Shown here: piece by piece, positions 27,477 through 36,757 of the stretch
Position numbering within the stretch: the stretch's first letter is position 1
Layout: each line of letters starts with the position of its first letter
DNA from: Oceanobacillus massiliensis str. N'diop
GTDB lineage: Bacteria; Bacillota; Bacilli; Bacillales; Amphibacillaceae
Assembly (NCBI RefSeq): GCF_000285495.1
Contig: NZ_HE610977.1
Location: 822,724 to 875,617, forward strand
Length of the DNA: 52,894 nt
Direction of reading: 5' to 3'
Made by a program: the position numbers and the translations under genes
The notes under the pieces: generated by a model
Databases searched by the model: none
Told to the model about the DNA's origin: nothing
Seen by the model: the letters and a program-made list of their open reading frames with translations, nothing else

Positions 27477-28639
27477 TTACTGAGCATTTACTTCTATTGC
27501 ACCCTCGTAAAGTTCTTTAAATACTTCTGAAAATGCATCAACAGTGTTACTTAATTCATCTTTGTTGTTATCTATACCACCTACTTCAACCAAGATCGAC
27601 CTATTAGAAATATCCTGATTATATACGCCATTGCCTTCGGCCCTCGTTTTTAAGTAAACCCCTTTACTTAACCCAGGATAACTTTCTTCAAGCTTTTCGT
27701 GGATTTCTTTTGCAAACATTAAATTCTCTTCATAATTTTCATGTTCTTGCCCCACCACAAAATATAGCCTTGCATAGTTTTTACCATTAATAGTTGAAGT
27801 TGTACTTTCTTTCCTTGCGGAATCTCTATGAATGTCAATATAGTATGAGATACTTTTACTCTGTGATGAAGCAGTCTCAACAATTTCCCGCGACAAGGTA
27901 TATGAATCAGTGTAATCCCATCCCTTATCGTGTAATGCTTGCGCAATATTTGAATTCTCGTGCAGAGTAGTTATTCCATATTCACCCAATTTTTCACTTA
28001 ACATCTTACCAACAAGTACTACATTTTCTTTGTTATCTGTGCTAGAAGAATCACTTGGCTTAACATCCTTATGGATTAAAGGTAGGTATCCTTCCCAACT
28101 ATGAGAATGATAAATAAAAACAGAAGGATCTTTGCTGGTAATAATCTCTTCATTATCCGATTTTTCACTATTCGGTTCATTTTCCTTGTTGATATTTGAG
28201 TTATCCTCTTTTAGTAATTCATCAAAATCCGGCGCAGGAGATTCCTGAGGGAGATTCGAATAATCTGAGCCCTCTCCTGCAATATAAATTTTAGTATTTG
28301 CACTGTTAAATCCTGGAACCTCATGCAAAAGTAATGTTGATAAATTATTAGTTCTAATTCCGGTTATTTTCTCAAAAGCTAAATTAGATATAGAAGGTAT
28401 TTCCAATTCTCGTTTAAGAAAATCTTTAAATCGAGGAATTTCTTCTCCTAATATAAGAAGAAGTGCGTCTGTAATAGTTTCTGAATTTGAAATTCCTATA
28501 TAATCTCGATATTGGAAAATGTTAGCTTTCATACTAGGTGTATTAACTACTAATAATATTACCGAAATTATAGAAAAAAGAAAACCAAGTACTAGTACTA
28601 GAAAATTCGTATTTTTTTCTCCCTAACCTTGGTTTTCAT
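27477..28639 (-). pseudogene. SpoIIP-like N-acetylmuramoyl-L-alanine amidase, N-terminal frameshift
   Basis: The catalytic domain (frame 27477-28532) matches SpoIIP: FIYHSHSWEGYLP, the DIHRD motif and NGVYNQDISNRSILVEVGG. SpoIIP cuts peptides from glycan during engulfment with SpoIID. The expected N-terminal membrane anchor is present upstream but out of frame. From an ATG at 28639 (after GAGGTGAT) the frame reads MKTKVREKK, and adding one A to the seven-A run at 28612-28618 joins it to NTNFLVLVLGFLFSIISVIL. The corrected length is about 387 residues, close to the usual 400. Without the correction the protein would begin after the anchor. It may be a second SpoIIP copy. Confidence 0.8.
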
Positions 28640-28765
28640 CCATAAATCACCTCTAGTTGATTCTATGGAATTGCGAATAAAATTAGAAGTTTCATATCTA
28701 AAAATTTAATTTAAATTTTGATAACGTAATATGATAGCAACAAAAATATGTATATTGTCCTTTCT

Positions 28766-28800
28766 ATGAAGCAACTTGCATAAATAGGTTGTTTCATTTT
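28766..28800 (+). other. hairpin with T tail
   Basis: ATGAA-CAAC pairs with GTTG-TTCAT and is followed by TTTT on the plus strand. No plus-strand gene precedes it directly, so it may be a leftover terminator. Confidence 0.4.
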
Positions 28801-28818
28801 TTATATAGAAGTAAATTT

Positions 28819-28860
28819 AAAAAATGGTGAAGAAATAATTATTTTTTCTTCACCATTTTT
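28819..28860. terminator. bidirectional terminator after the ZIP gene
   Basis: AAAAAATGGTGAAGAAA pairs with TTTCTTCACCATTTTT around a short loop. It lies about 55 bp after the stop of the minus-strand ZIP gene. Confidence 0.75.
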
Positions 28861-28915
28861 GGGTTCATTTTTAAATAAGATAGGGTTTAAACTAATTCTC
28901 CTACTACACTTTCTT

Positions 28916-29731
28916 TTATCCTAGCGCCACATCTAGAATCATCATTACAGTAAAACCAATCATTAAACTCATAGAAGCAAGGTCCCTGTTGCCTTCTTCA
29001 TGGGAACCGGGAATCACTTCTTCTGCCACAACAAAAATCATTGCTCCAGCCGCAAAGCTTAGGGCATATGGCAAAATTGGTTCGACAAAGGAAACTGCCA
29101 GCACTCCAATAACTGCCGAAATTGGTTCTACCATCCCTGAAGACTGACCGTATAGAAAACTCCTTTTACGAGACATTCCATCCCTTAAAAGTGGCATGGA
29201 AACAGCTACACCTTCTGGAAGGTTTTGAATACCAATTCCAATTGCTAATGCAATAGCCCCGGCTATGGATGCAGAGGGAGATCCAGTGGCTACAGCTCCG
29301 AAAGCAACACCTACTGCCAAGCCTTCCGGTATGTTGTGCAGGGTTATAGCAAGTACAAGCAATGTACTTCTTTTCCTTTTTCTCGGCTGAATTCCTTCAG
29401 CCTGATCTATAGGAGTGTTAGGGTGAAGGTGTGGGAGTAGCTTATCAATTCCCCACAGGAAAATTCCTCCTAGCATAAAACCAACTGCTGCCGGTACCCA
29501 AGCCGGTACCCGGCCTCCCTCCGCCATCTCTAAAGCAGGAGATAAGAGAGACCAGAAGCTTGCAGCAATCATTACTCCGCCCGCAAAACCTAACATCCCA
29601 TCCAATAGTTTCTGATTAAATGATTTAGTGGTAAATACCAATGCTGCTCCTAGTGCAGTCATTCCCCAGGTAAATAAAGTTGCTAATAGTGCTTGAATTA
29701 AAGGATCAAGCCCTAGAAAGAAATCAACCAT
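28916..29731 (-). CDS. ZIP family metal (zinc) transporter
   Basis: A 271-residue membrane protein with about eight hydrophobic segments. Signature transmembrane motifs are [10 protein letters not shown] and, in the next helix, NLPEGVAVS, which carry the metal ligands of the ZIP/GufA/ZupT family. A His-containing cytoplasmic loop ([10 protein letters not shown]) lies between helices 3 and 4. It imports divalent metal, usually zinc, sometimes iron or manganese. GGGAGGGA precedes the ATG. It stands alone with its own terminator and opens the metal region. Confidence 0.9.
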   Translation of the reverse strand: MVDFFLGLDPLIQALLATLFTWGMTALGAALVFTTKSFNQKLLDGMLGFAGGVMIAASFWSLLSPALEMAEGGRVPAWVPAAVGFMLGGIFLWGIDKLLPHLHPNTPIDQAEGIQPRKRKRSTLLVLAITLHNIPEGLAVGVAFGAVATGSPSASIAGAIALAIGIGIQNLPEGVAVSMPLLRDGMSRKRSFLYGQSSGMVEPISAVIGVLAVSFVEPILPYALSFAAGAMIFVVAEEVIPGSHEEGNRDLASMSLMIGFTVMMILDVALG

Positions 29732-29891
29732 TTCTCTTCCCTCCCAAAATATTTTTTCTTTATTTTATGCCCTGCATCTTAAATGTTTCCTATATACAAC
29801 TAATTTAACCTTAGATAACTTACCTGTCAAAAATATTGATTTGGTATTTATAGGTTTCTCTTCTTTTACTCTTATTATTTTTGACAAAATA

Positions 29892-29925
29892 AAAAAGCAA
29901 ACTAGTTTAGCATTGGTTTGCTTTT
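29892..29925 (-). terminator. terminator of the cupredoxin gene
   Basis: AAAAGCAAAC pairs with GTTTGCTTTT. On the minus strand it ends in a T-rich tract, a few bases after the stop. Confidence 0.7.
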
Positions 29926-29931
29926 CCATTT

Positions 29932-30828
29932 TTAAGATGATATTACTTCAATTATTCCAAACATCCCTGACTCTACATGCCCTGGGATAGTGCAAGTAAA
30001 ACGGTATTTTCCAGGAGTTAATGGAGTAAATGAAATTTCCTGTTTTTCTCCTGCCATACTATGAACATGAACTATAGTATTATCTTTTTGGTGGATATGT
30101 GAAGTACCCGATTCCATCATTTCTGTTATCATTCCTTTTATTTCCAAATCATGTTCTACTTCCCCGATATTATCTAAAGTTATCGTTACCCTTTCTCCTG
30201 CCATTATCTTTGTATGGCTTGGAGAGAAAGAATATTCATCAGCTTGTATCACTAGGTTGTTCGCACTCATACTGTGATTGTTGTTACTGTTTTTTAGTGA
30301 ATGTGAGGATGGAATTAATGACCCCAACTGATTATATCCGACAATAAATAGGACAAATAATATAATCATGACGAGGGGATGATTTACTAGTGCCTTGCTT
30401 TTTATAAATTCCTGTTGCATCATTTGATACAAAATTATAATCATTCCAATGAATAACAAAAACATGACCCTTATTAAAGTATCCTGGTGCTCGGTAGCAA
30501 TCATCTCTCCCAGCATCGCACCCATCATCCCACCCATCATCCCCGCTAATGCACCGTCTAAAATCGCCATCAAACCAATCGGTAAACCTGCAAGGAAGCC
30601 GGCTGCAATTCCAATTATCATCGCCAATAAAGTGGAGGAAAACAGATCGCCTGCCAGTAAAATGCCAAGTATTACCCCAATGGTTAACCCAACAACCATT
30701 CCCAATACCATCGAAATCATCATTCCAGTCATAACCGTTATTTTCTTTCGGTGATAGATGGTATTCCATATAATCCATATCGTTAAAATAAAGATACCTA
30801 TTAATGTAACATATAGTGAATTTGGCAT
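29932..30828 (-). CDS. membrane protein with C-terminal cupredoxin (plastocyanin-like) domain
   Basis: A 298-residue protein. The N-terminal 180 residues are hydrophobic with glycine- and methionine-rich helices (GALAGMMGGMMGAMLGEM), giving about five or six membrane segments. The last 100 residues form a blue-copper domain with probable type I ligands His (VEHDLE), Cys (FTCTIPG), His (PGHVES) and Met (SGMFG). The copper domain should face outside. It is divergent from the multicopper oxidase gene at 31030, about 200 bp away, so they may share a control region. A role in copper relay or tolerance is inferred. Confidence 0.85.
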   Translation of the reverse strand: MPNSLYVTLIGIFILTIWIIWNTIYHRKKITVMTGMMISMVLGMVVGLTIGVILGILLAGDLFSSTLLAMIIGIAAGFLAGLPIGLMAILDGALAGMMGGMMGAMLGEMIATEHQDTLIRVMFLLFIGMIIILYQMMQQEFIKSKALVNHPLVMIILFVLFIVGYNQLGSLIPSSHSLKNSNNNHSMSANNLVIQADEYSFSPSHTKIMAGERVTITLDNIGEVEHDLEIKGMITEMMESGTSHIHQKDNTIVHVHSMAGEKQEISFTPLTPGKYRFTCTIPGHVESGMFGIIEVISS

Positions 30829-31029
30829 CTATAATTCCCCTTTATGAATCTTGTCCTAATGGTTCATTATATGAGGAATAAAAACGTTCATTCATGGGAA
30901 ATCATTTTCATCAAATTTATTTATCACGCGGCTCTCATATTTCTTTGTTTGTCACAGTAAATTCCTACTTAATGCAAATATTCTCGATACTTTGATTGTA
31001 GACTTGCGATATACGAGGAGGAAAAAGAG

Positions 31030-32637
31030 ATGAAAAAAATTACTATTCTAACCGTTATTATAGGAATTATCTTTTTAGCTGCATGTTCCCAACAATCTAC
31101 AGATTCACAGGCTTTAGATAATTCGGTTGAAGGAGATAATACTTCCATAGAAGAATCTTCCTCACAAGAAGTAGTACATGTAAAAACAGAAGACACCGAA
31201 GGAAAAAAAGTTAACGAGTTTAATTTAATTGCTCAGGTATCCGAGTGGAACTTAAGTCCAGAAAATAAAATAACTGCTTGGACTTATAACGGTACTGTTC
31301 CAGGTGATGAAATACGTGTTAAAGAAGGAGAAGTAGTGAAAGTTAACTTAACGAATGAATTGGAAGAACCTGTTTCTATTCATTGGCACGGTATCTCCGT
31401 TCCAAATAAACAAGACGGGATCCCGGGTGTTACACAAGATGCCGTTGTACCCGGTGAAACATACACGTATGAATTTGTTGCAAATGATCCAGGCACTTAT
31501 TGGTATCATTCGCATCAAAATGGTGTAGAGCAACTAGATAAGGGTCTTTATGGCACAATTATTGTAGAATCAGCTGAAGACGAGAACTACGATCGAGATT
31601 ATACCCTGATGCTTGATGAGTGGGAATCCGGAAATCATAGTGAAGCTGATGCGAGTGAGATGGAAGACATGGAAGGAATGGACATGGATGAAATGGACCA
31701 TGACAGCATGGATATGGAAGGTATGGATATGAATGGCACAGGTCAAGACCCAATGATGGGGCATGACATGTCCTCCTATGATATTTATACCATTAACGGA
31801 AAAACATACGAAGAAAACGAACCGTTAAGTGTTAAAGAAGGAGAAACCGTCAAACTTAGATTTGTCAATGCGGGCTATATGGCTCACCAGATCCAAATTC
31901 CGGTAGACTATAAAGTTACCCATCTTGACGGGCAAAAGGTGAATAATCCCCAAATTGTGAATGGATCTTTGTTCGAGGTTGCTCCCGGGGAACGTGTCGA
32001 TGTGGAATTTATTGCTGATGGCAGTGGTGATTTCACGATTGATTGCCATGGTGAAATGGAAGCATCCCAAGATATGCAATTGGATGTTGTCTATGAAGAT
32101 GGAAATGGGAAAAAAACGGAACATAATTCATCACCAGACTTGATAGATATCACGAAGCTTGGTGAAAAAACAGAGTCACAGTTCTCTTTAGACGACGAGT
32201 ATGATGTGTCCTATGAGATGGATCTAGCCACTGAGATGAACGCCGATGCCGAAATGGGAATGGTATGGTCAATTAATGGTGAAACATTTCCAAACGTTCC
32301 ACCATTAGAAGTTAACAAGGGAGATAAGGTCAAAGTAACACTGACAAATAACAGTATGGATCAAGCATATCATCCGATGCACCTTCATGGTCATTTCTTC
32401 CAGGTATTAAGTAAAAATGGAGAGAAACTGGAAGGTTCTCCAATCATCAAAGATACACTAAATGTAAAATACGGAGAAACATACGAGGTAGCATTCGTTG
32501 CGGATAATCCAGGAAACTGGTTATTCCACTGTCATGATTTGCACCATGCTTCTAACGGAATGGTGACTACTGTTAACTATAATAACTTTGAGGAATTTTA
32601 TAATGATACTGGAGAAGTTGATAACCAACCAGAATAA
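31030..32637 (+). CDS. multicopper oxidase lipoprotein with Met-rich loop
   Basis: A 535-residue secreted lipoprotein (lipobox LAAC, Cys19). Copper ligands are HWHG (118-121), YHSH (159-162), HPMHLHG (448-454) and HCHDLHH...M (500-511), so all three copper centres look complete. Residues about 210-248 form a Met/Asp/His-rich insertion (repeats of DMEGMDMDEMDHD type), as in oxidases that handle Cu(I). It probably oxidises toxic Cu(I) or another substrate outside the membrane. GAGGAGG precedes the ATG. Similar but distinct from the oxidase at 34555. Confidence 0.93.
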   Translation: MKKITILTVIIGIIFLAACSQQSTDSQALDNSVEGDNTSIEESSSQEVVHVKTEDTEGKKVNEFNLIAQVSEWNLSPENKITAWTYNGTVPGDEIRVKEGEVVKVNLTNELEEPVSIHWHGISVPNKQDGIPGVTQDAVVPGETYTYEFVANDPGTYWYHSHQNGVEQLDKGLYGTIIVESAEDENYDRDYTLMLDEWESGNHSEADASEMEDMEGMDMDEMDHDSMDMEGMDMNGTGQDPMMGHDMSSYDIYTINGKTYEENEPLSVKEGETVKLRFVNAGYMAHQIQIPVDYKVTHLDGQKVNNPQIVNGSLFEVAPGERVDVEFIADGSGDFTIDCHGEMEASQDMQLDVVYEDGNGKKTEHNSSPDLIDITKLGEKTESQFSLDDEYDVSYEMDLATEMNADAEMGMVWSINGETFPNVPPLEVNKGDKVKVTLTNNSMDQAYHPMHLHGHFFQVLSKNGEKLEGSPIIKDTLNVKYGETYEVAFVADNPGNWLFHCHDLHHASNGMVTTVNYNNFEEFYNDTGEVDNQPE

Positions 32638-32712
32638 CAACAAAACATATCTAGAAGTTATACTTGGAGGCTCTATCTTCTACGTTAACCTGTGATATTT
32701 GATATAAAAATG

Positions 32713-32757
32713 CAAAAGGAAACTGTCACCAAGTCGCACTGGCACAGTTTCCTTTTG
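32713..32757. terminator. bidirectional terminator between the oxidase and ccdA genes
   Basis: A perfect 14-bp stem, CAAAAGGAAACTGT with ACAGTTTCCTTTTG, around a 17-nt loop lies between the convergent genes. Confidence 0.85.
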
Positions 32758-32780
32758 TCATTCTCAATTCTCAGAAGACT

Positions 32781-33485
32781 TTAGAATCCTGAAAAACCAA
32801 ACCATCCGGCTAAGAAGGCAGTTAGCTTAGTCATCCAATCAAAGAATAGTGCAATTCCCATGAAAATCATAATGTACCCACCAAATTTAATTATCCGGAC
32901 ACTATGTTTTTTAATCCACTTTAATCTACCAATAAAGAATGATAATACAAGAAATGGAATAGAGAATCCTAATATATAACTAATCATCATTATCATACCA
33001 ATATCTGGATTGGTTGCAGCTAACGATAAAACTATAGCAAGTATGGGACCAGTACAGGGTGTCCACCCTAATGCAAATGCCATCCCTATAAGAAAAGAAC
33101 CAAAAAATCCTCCGGGGCGATTTTTAAATTTGATCTTTTTATCCTGCATTAGGAACTTAAAGTTAAATACTCCCACAATGACCAGACCAAAGAAAATAAT
33201 TAAAACTGCACCAATTTGCCTTATAGAATCTTGATAGATTAATAAAAATTCAGATATAAATGATGTTGTAAAACCAATCATGATAAAGATACTTGAAAAT
33301 CCAATTAAAAAGAAAATGGTATGTAAAAGTGCCCTTTTATTCATCCATTTGTTTTCCTCTTTTATCTCACTAACACTCATTCCAGTTATATAAGATAAGA
33401 ACGCTGGATATAACGGTAAAGTACAAGGTGAAATAAATGATAAAAAACCAGCACCAAAAGCTAAAAATATGTTTATTTCATTCAA
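32781..33485 (-). CDS. ccdA: cytochrome c biogenesis protein CcdA (thiol-disulfide reductant carrier)
   Basis: A 234-residue membrane protein with six predicted helices. The two redox cysteines are in SFISPCTLP (helix 1) and LGWTPCTGP (helix 4), the CcdA/DsbD arrangement. It carries electrons across the membrane to extracytoplasmic thioredoxins. It starts 29 bp after the ResA-like gene, with GGAGGATA before its ATG, so they work as a pair. In this metal region they may keep copper-protein thiols reduced. Confidence 0.92.
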   Translation of the reverse strand: MNEINIFLAFGAGFLSFISPCTLPLYPAFLSYITGMSVSEIKEENKWMNKRALLHTIFFLIGFSSIFIMIGFTTSFISEFLLIYQDSIRQIGAVLIIFFGLVIVGVFNFKFLMQDKKIKFKNRPGGFFGSFLIGMAFALGWTPCTGPILAIVLSLAATNPDIGMIMMISYILGFSIPFLVLSFFIGRLKWIKKHSVRIIKFGGYIMIFMGIALFFDWMTKLTAFLAGWFGFSGF

Positions 33486-33514
33486 AACTTATCCTCCATT
33501 TCTAAAATTATTGC

Positions 33515-34090
33515 CTATTGTTTTGGTAAGATATCATTCAGATAACCTTCAAGACTCTCCAATGATAGTGCCCCATTTACAATTTCTTCTATTTCTCCAT
33601 CAGGATTTATAAAAAAGGTACTTGGTATGGGACCGACTTTGTATAGGTCTGTGATTTCTCCAGTTTTGTCGTGCGGAATCGGAAATGTTAAATCATACTT
33701 ATCGATGAAACGATCGACGACAAGCTCTGTGCCGTCAAGACTTATAGCAACAATTTCAATACCTTTCTCTTTGTATTCCGGATAGAGTTCCTGCATATAT
33801 GGCATCTCTGATTCACATGGCTTGCACCAAGTAGCCCAGAAATTCAACATGACACCTTTCCCCTCTAAATCACTCAATTGTATTGTTTCAGCATCATTGT
33901 TATTACTAATCTGATTTAATTGGAAGTCAGGAGCTTTATCACCCACGCTATAAACAGTATTATCCGCCTGCAAATTTGAGACAAGTGCTACTACAACCGC
34001 ACCCATTAATACAGCTAAAATGGCCGTTCTAAAAATTAAGCGATTTCTTTTTTTGTTTTTCTTGTTTTTCTTGATTTGTTCCAAACTCAT
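33515..34090 (-). CDS. membrane-anchored TlpA/ResA-like thiol-disulfide oxidoreductase
   Basis: A 191-residue protein with a basic N-terminus, one membrane anchor (about residues 20-42) and an extracytoplasmic thioredoxin fold. The active site is WCKPCESEMP in FWATWCKPC, and the cis-Pro lies in GPIPSTFF. It is like ResA or StoA, which reduce cytochrome c or spore-wall thiols. It gets electrons from CcdA, encoded next. GAGGAGG precedes the start. A TTTCTGCACA motif lies about 115 bp upstream (34206-34215). Confidence 0.9.
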   Translation of the reverse strand: MSLEQIKKNKKNKKRNRLIFRTAILAVLMGAVVVALVSNLQADNTVYSVGDKAPDFQLNQISNNNDAETIQLSDLEGKGVMLNFWATWCKPCESEMPYMQELYPEYKEKGIEIVAISLDGTELVVDRFIDKYDLTFPIPHDKTGEITDLYKVGPIPSTFFINPDGEIEEIVNGALSLESLEGYLNDILPKQ

Positions 34091-34205
34091 ATAAGTACCT
34101 CCTCATAGCCAAATGATAAGAAAAGACAATCAAAAAACGTCTGAATGTTTGGTGACTAAATAGTTGGTATTTCTTAGTACACACCATACAACCATAGGAC
34201 AATAA

Positions 34206-34215
34206 TGTGCAGAAA
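34206..34215 (-). promoter_or_regulatory. TTTCTGCACA motif upstream of the resA-ccdA pair
   Basis: Minus-strand TTTCTGCACA, preceded at 10-bp spacing by TTCACAG. The same decamer or a close form occurs at 36953, 50925 and 51274, each before a gene of this metal region. It may be a response-regulator site. Confidence 0.4.
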
Positions 34216-34253
34216 CTGTGAAGAAAGGCATACAATTACTATAATGCAGAATT

Positions 34254-34289
34254 AAAAAGCTGATTTCCAATTAAGGAAATCAGCTTTTT
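34254..34289. terminator. terminator ahead of the copZ relic
   Basis: AAAAAGCTGATTTCC pairs with GGAAATCAGCTTTTT. The same hairpin, slightly diverged, lies beside the intact copZ at 37914, so the copZ relic at 34300 came with its terminator. Confidence 0.75.
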
Positions 34290-34299
34290 ATATTTTTTA

Positions 34300-34495
34300 T
34301 ATTAGGCGACTACATCATAACCTTATTCTTCTACTCGCGCATTGAATCTACTGTTACTTTAGATTCATCGTGCGAAAACTTTTACATTTCCTGTAACTTA
34401 GGTCTACTTCAACAGATGATACTCTTTCTAATTATTTCAGAGCATCTTCCAGCGACATTTTGCAGTGGTCACATGTCATCCCTCTTACATATATC
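34300..34495 (-). pseudogene. decayed copZ copper chaperone
   Basis: The sequence aligns by eye along most of the length of the intact copZ at 37960-38178, including the end of the gene and the metal-site segment, which here reads as CDHCKMSLEDAL. Stops and indels break the frame in the middle. Its downstream hairpin is also shared. It is a remnant of a duplicated copper cassette. Confidence 0.75.
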
Positions 34496-34554
34496 GCCCT
34501 TTTATATGATTAATACAAATATTACGGACAACTACATTATTTTTAGTTTGTAGT

Positions 34555-36120
34555 TTATTCCACCTTTATCTGCCCCATCATGCCGTTGTCTTCATGTTCA
34601 AGAATATGGCAATGGAACATATACACGCCCTTATGCTTAAATTGTACAGCTATTTTAACTGTCTCATCTGCTTCTACGGAAATAGTATCTTTCCATCCTT
34701 GTTCATTTTCCGGTGGTTCTTCTCCATTTCTGGAAAGTATTTTAAATTGAGCTCCGTGTATGTGGAATGGATGGATCATTCCCCCCATCTCATCCGGTTT
34801 ATTGTATATTTCCCATACTTCTGTAACGCCTTGCTCTTGTGTAAAATCAATTCTTTCTGGGTCAAATTTCTTTCCATTTATCGTAACCTGGTCCATCATC
34901 CCAAAAAGTTCCACCTTTTTTGTAACTGGCAAGTTCATCTCTTCTTCTGTTATTGAAAAATCATTCATCTCTTCAGGAATGCTGCTATTCTCTCCACTTT
35001 GATCAGAAACCTCAAACGGTAAAAGGATCGATCCATCCTCCTCATTTATTAAAGCCAACTCTTCTTCTGTGTTAAGCTGTGAAAAATCAATAACTATTTC
35101 CGCCCGTTCAGATGGGGTCAGTGTAATTTCATTCAGAGTCACCGGTTCATTCAAGAAACCTCCATCCGTTGCAATATGCACAAAGGAATCCCCTGTATTC
35201 AATTTAAATGTGTAATTCCTCGCATTAGACCCATTTAATAGACGAAGACGAACCTTCTCTTTGTTTACAGTCAACTTCGGATTTAATGTCCCATTAATCA
35301 ATGACGTATCACCGATTGTTCCATCCTCGTTCATTGCAGCACTGTAATTCAATTGTTTCTTATCATCAAATGTTTTATCTTGGAAAATCAAGGGAATATC
35401 ATTCTTTCCATACTCATTTGGTAATCCGAGACTCTTTGAATTGTCATCTTCGATATAAATCAATCCTGCAAGTCCATTGTATACCTGTTCAGAAGTTTTC
35501 CCTTCTGGATGGGGATGGAACCATAGCGTTGACGCTTCTTGTGTCACTTCGAATTCGATCAACTCTTCTTCACCCGGCTTTAAAGAATTATGTGGTCCAC
35601 CGTCTGCTTCCCCAGACACTTCTAGTCCATGCCAATGAAAGGTTGTCTCTTCATCTAGCTCATTTATCGTTCTAATTTTCACCGTATCACCTTTTTCAAA
35701 TTGAATCACCGGTCCTAAAAACGACCCATTGTACCCATACGTTTTCGTTTTAGTACCATCAAATATTTCAGTCTCTCCTTTTTGTGCTCGAACAGTGTAT
35801 ACAACTTCTTCTTCATTATCGCTTCCAAGCACGGAAGGTATTTTCAATTCTTTTTCCCCGGTTGAGTCATTTAAACTTACCACCTCATCATGACTCATAT
35901 GACCATTCTCCATTGCATCATCATCCATATCCATAGTTGAATGATCCATTCCTTCTTCCATTGAATCAGATTCTTCTTCATTCATGTTCATATTTTCACT
36001 TGACTCTTGTTCCATTTCTGAGTTTTCTTGAGCTGTGGATTCATCATTCCCTGCACAAGCCGATAAAACAAGTGCTGTCAATAAAGAAATTAAACCTATT
36101 AATAATATTTTTCTTTTCAT
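34555..36120 (-). CDS. multicopper oxidase, CueO/CotA-like lipoprotein
   Basis: A 521-residue oxidase with a lipobox (LSAC, Cys22). A Met/Asp-rich acidic linker (about residues 38-80, with MDHSTMDMDDD) follows. Copper ligands are HWHG (162-165), FHPHPEGKT, HPFHIHG and HCHILEHEDNGM (503-514). The EVSGEADGGPH and QVYNGLAG segments are of the CueO/bilirubin-oxidase type. It probably oxidises Cu(I) to the less permeant Cu(II) outside the cell. It lies between decayed copper genes on both sides, so it may be part of an older cassette. No strong promoter was identified. Confidence 0.92.
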   Translation of the reverse strand: MKRKILLIGLISLLTALVLSACAGNDESTAQENSEMEQESSENMNMNEEESDSMEEGMDHSTMDMDDDAMENGHMSHDEVVSLNDSTGEKELKIPSVLGSDNEEEVVYTVRAQKGETEIFDGTKTKTYGYNGSFLGPVIQFEKGDTVKIRTINELDEETTFHWHGLEVSGEADGGPHNSLKPGEEELIEFEVTQEASTLWFHPHPEGKTSEQVYNGLAGLIYIEDDNSKSLGLPNEYGKNDIPLIFQDKTFDDKKQLNYSAAMNEDGTIGDTSLINGTLNPKLTVNKEKVRLRLLNGSNARNYTFKLNTGDSFVHIATDGGFLNEPVTLNEITLTPSERAEIVIDFSQLNTEEELALINEEDGSILLPFEVSDQSGENSSIPEEMNDFSITEEEMNLPVTKKVELFGMMDQVTINGKKFDPERIDFTQEQGVTEVWEIYNKPDEMGGMIHPFHIHGAQFKILSRNGEEPPENEQGWKDTISVEADETVKIAVQFKHKGVYMFHCHILEHEDNGMMGQIKVE

Positions 36121-36154
36121 AAACCATAACTCCCATTAAGTGAATTTTTACATA

Positions 36155-36480
36155 TTAATCAATCTTTAAAAGCTAAGCATTAATAGCATAAATGATGGTA
36201 TTAAGCGACATAATAAGTGCCCCAATTGCTGATTTAATAATGATTCCTAAATCTATTATCACACCAGCAGCTAAAGGTATGGCAACAATGCTATATCCAG
36301 CAGCCTACACTACTAAGCCTTCGAGAAGTGGCTTTAGATAATTTGAGAATATTTAATATATTGTTTGGAGAAATATTCATTAAGACGACATTTAGCTGTT
36401 TCACTGGCAACATCTATACCAGCACCTGTCGCAATACCAAAGTCGATTTCAGCAATGCTAAAGAAACTTTTGATTCATCA
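36155..36480 (-). pseudogene. decayed C-terminus of a CopB-like P-type ATPase
   Basis: The stretch follows the 3' end of the intact ATPase gene at 44282 by eye: the end (ATTGCGCAAATTATGGTA here as ATAGCATAAATGATGGTA), CCAGCAGCCTA and the ACATC-ACCAGCACCTGTCGC segment. Many substitutions and gaps remove the frame. Only the last 100 or so codons remain. Confidence 0.7.
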
Positions 36481-36507
36481 TATTTTTACTTTCTACTAAG
36501 TTAGGCA

Positions 36508-36757
36508 TTAGCCAATTTTATTTGATTCAAGAATTATATTTTTATTCATCGGAACCTTTTCATCACTTGAACTAGGACAATCTTGATACATTTGCTCCAT
36601 TTGTTGTTCATCCATATTTGGGTGCATTACCTACTTGAATGGTAGAATTGCCTTATAACTCCACCCTTTGTCTGATCCATTACTAGCATATACTGCGTTA
36701 ACCTAACCCTAAAACCAAATCAGCAACTATACCTAAAGATGTTAACTTCTTTTTCAT
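36508..36757 (-). pseudogene. broken small secreted protein gene
   Basis: An ATG at 36757 with GGGAGG upstream opens a signal peptide (MKKKLTSLGIVADLVLGLG). A frameshift follows, then NAVYASNGSDKGWSYK, an in-frame TAG, and MHPNMDEQQMEQMYQDC. These fit a small exported His/Met/Cys protein common near Bacillaceae copper genes. Two separate lesions mean it is not expressed whole. Confidence 0.65.

Noticed and set aside
30332-30778. A 148-codon minus-strand frame rich in Asp, Gly and Trp
   Set aside because: It lies wholly inside the membrane-cupredoxin gene in another frame; its odd composition comes from the glycine/methionine codons of that gene.
31570-31764. Cys/His-rich minus-strand frames opposite the first multicopper oxidase
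   Set aside because: They are the reverse complement of the Met/Asp-rich copper loop; ATG/GAC codons give CAT/GTC on the other strand.
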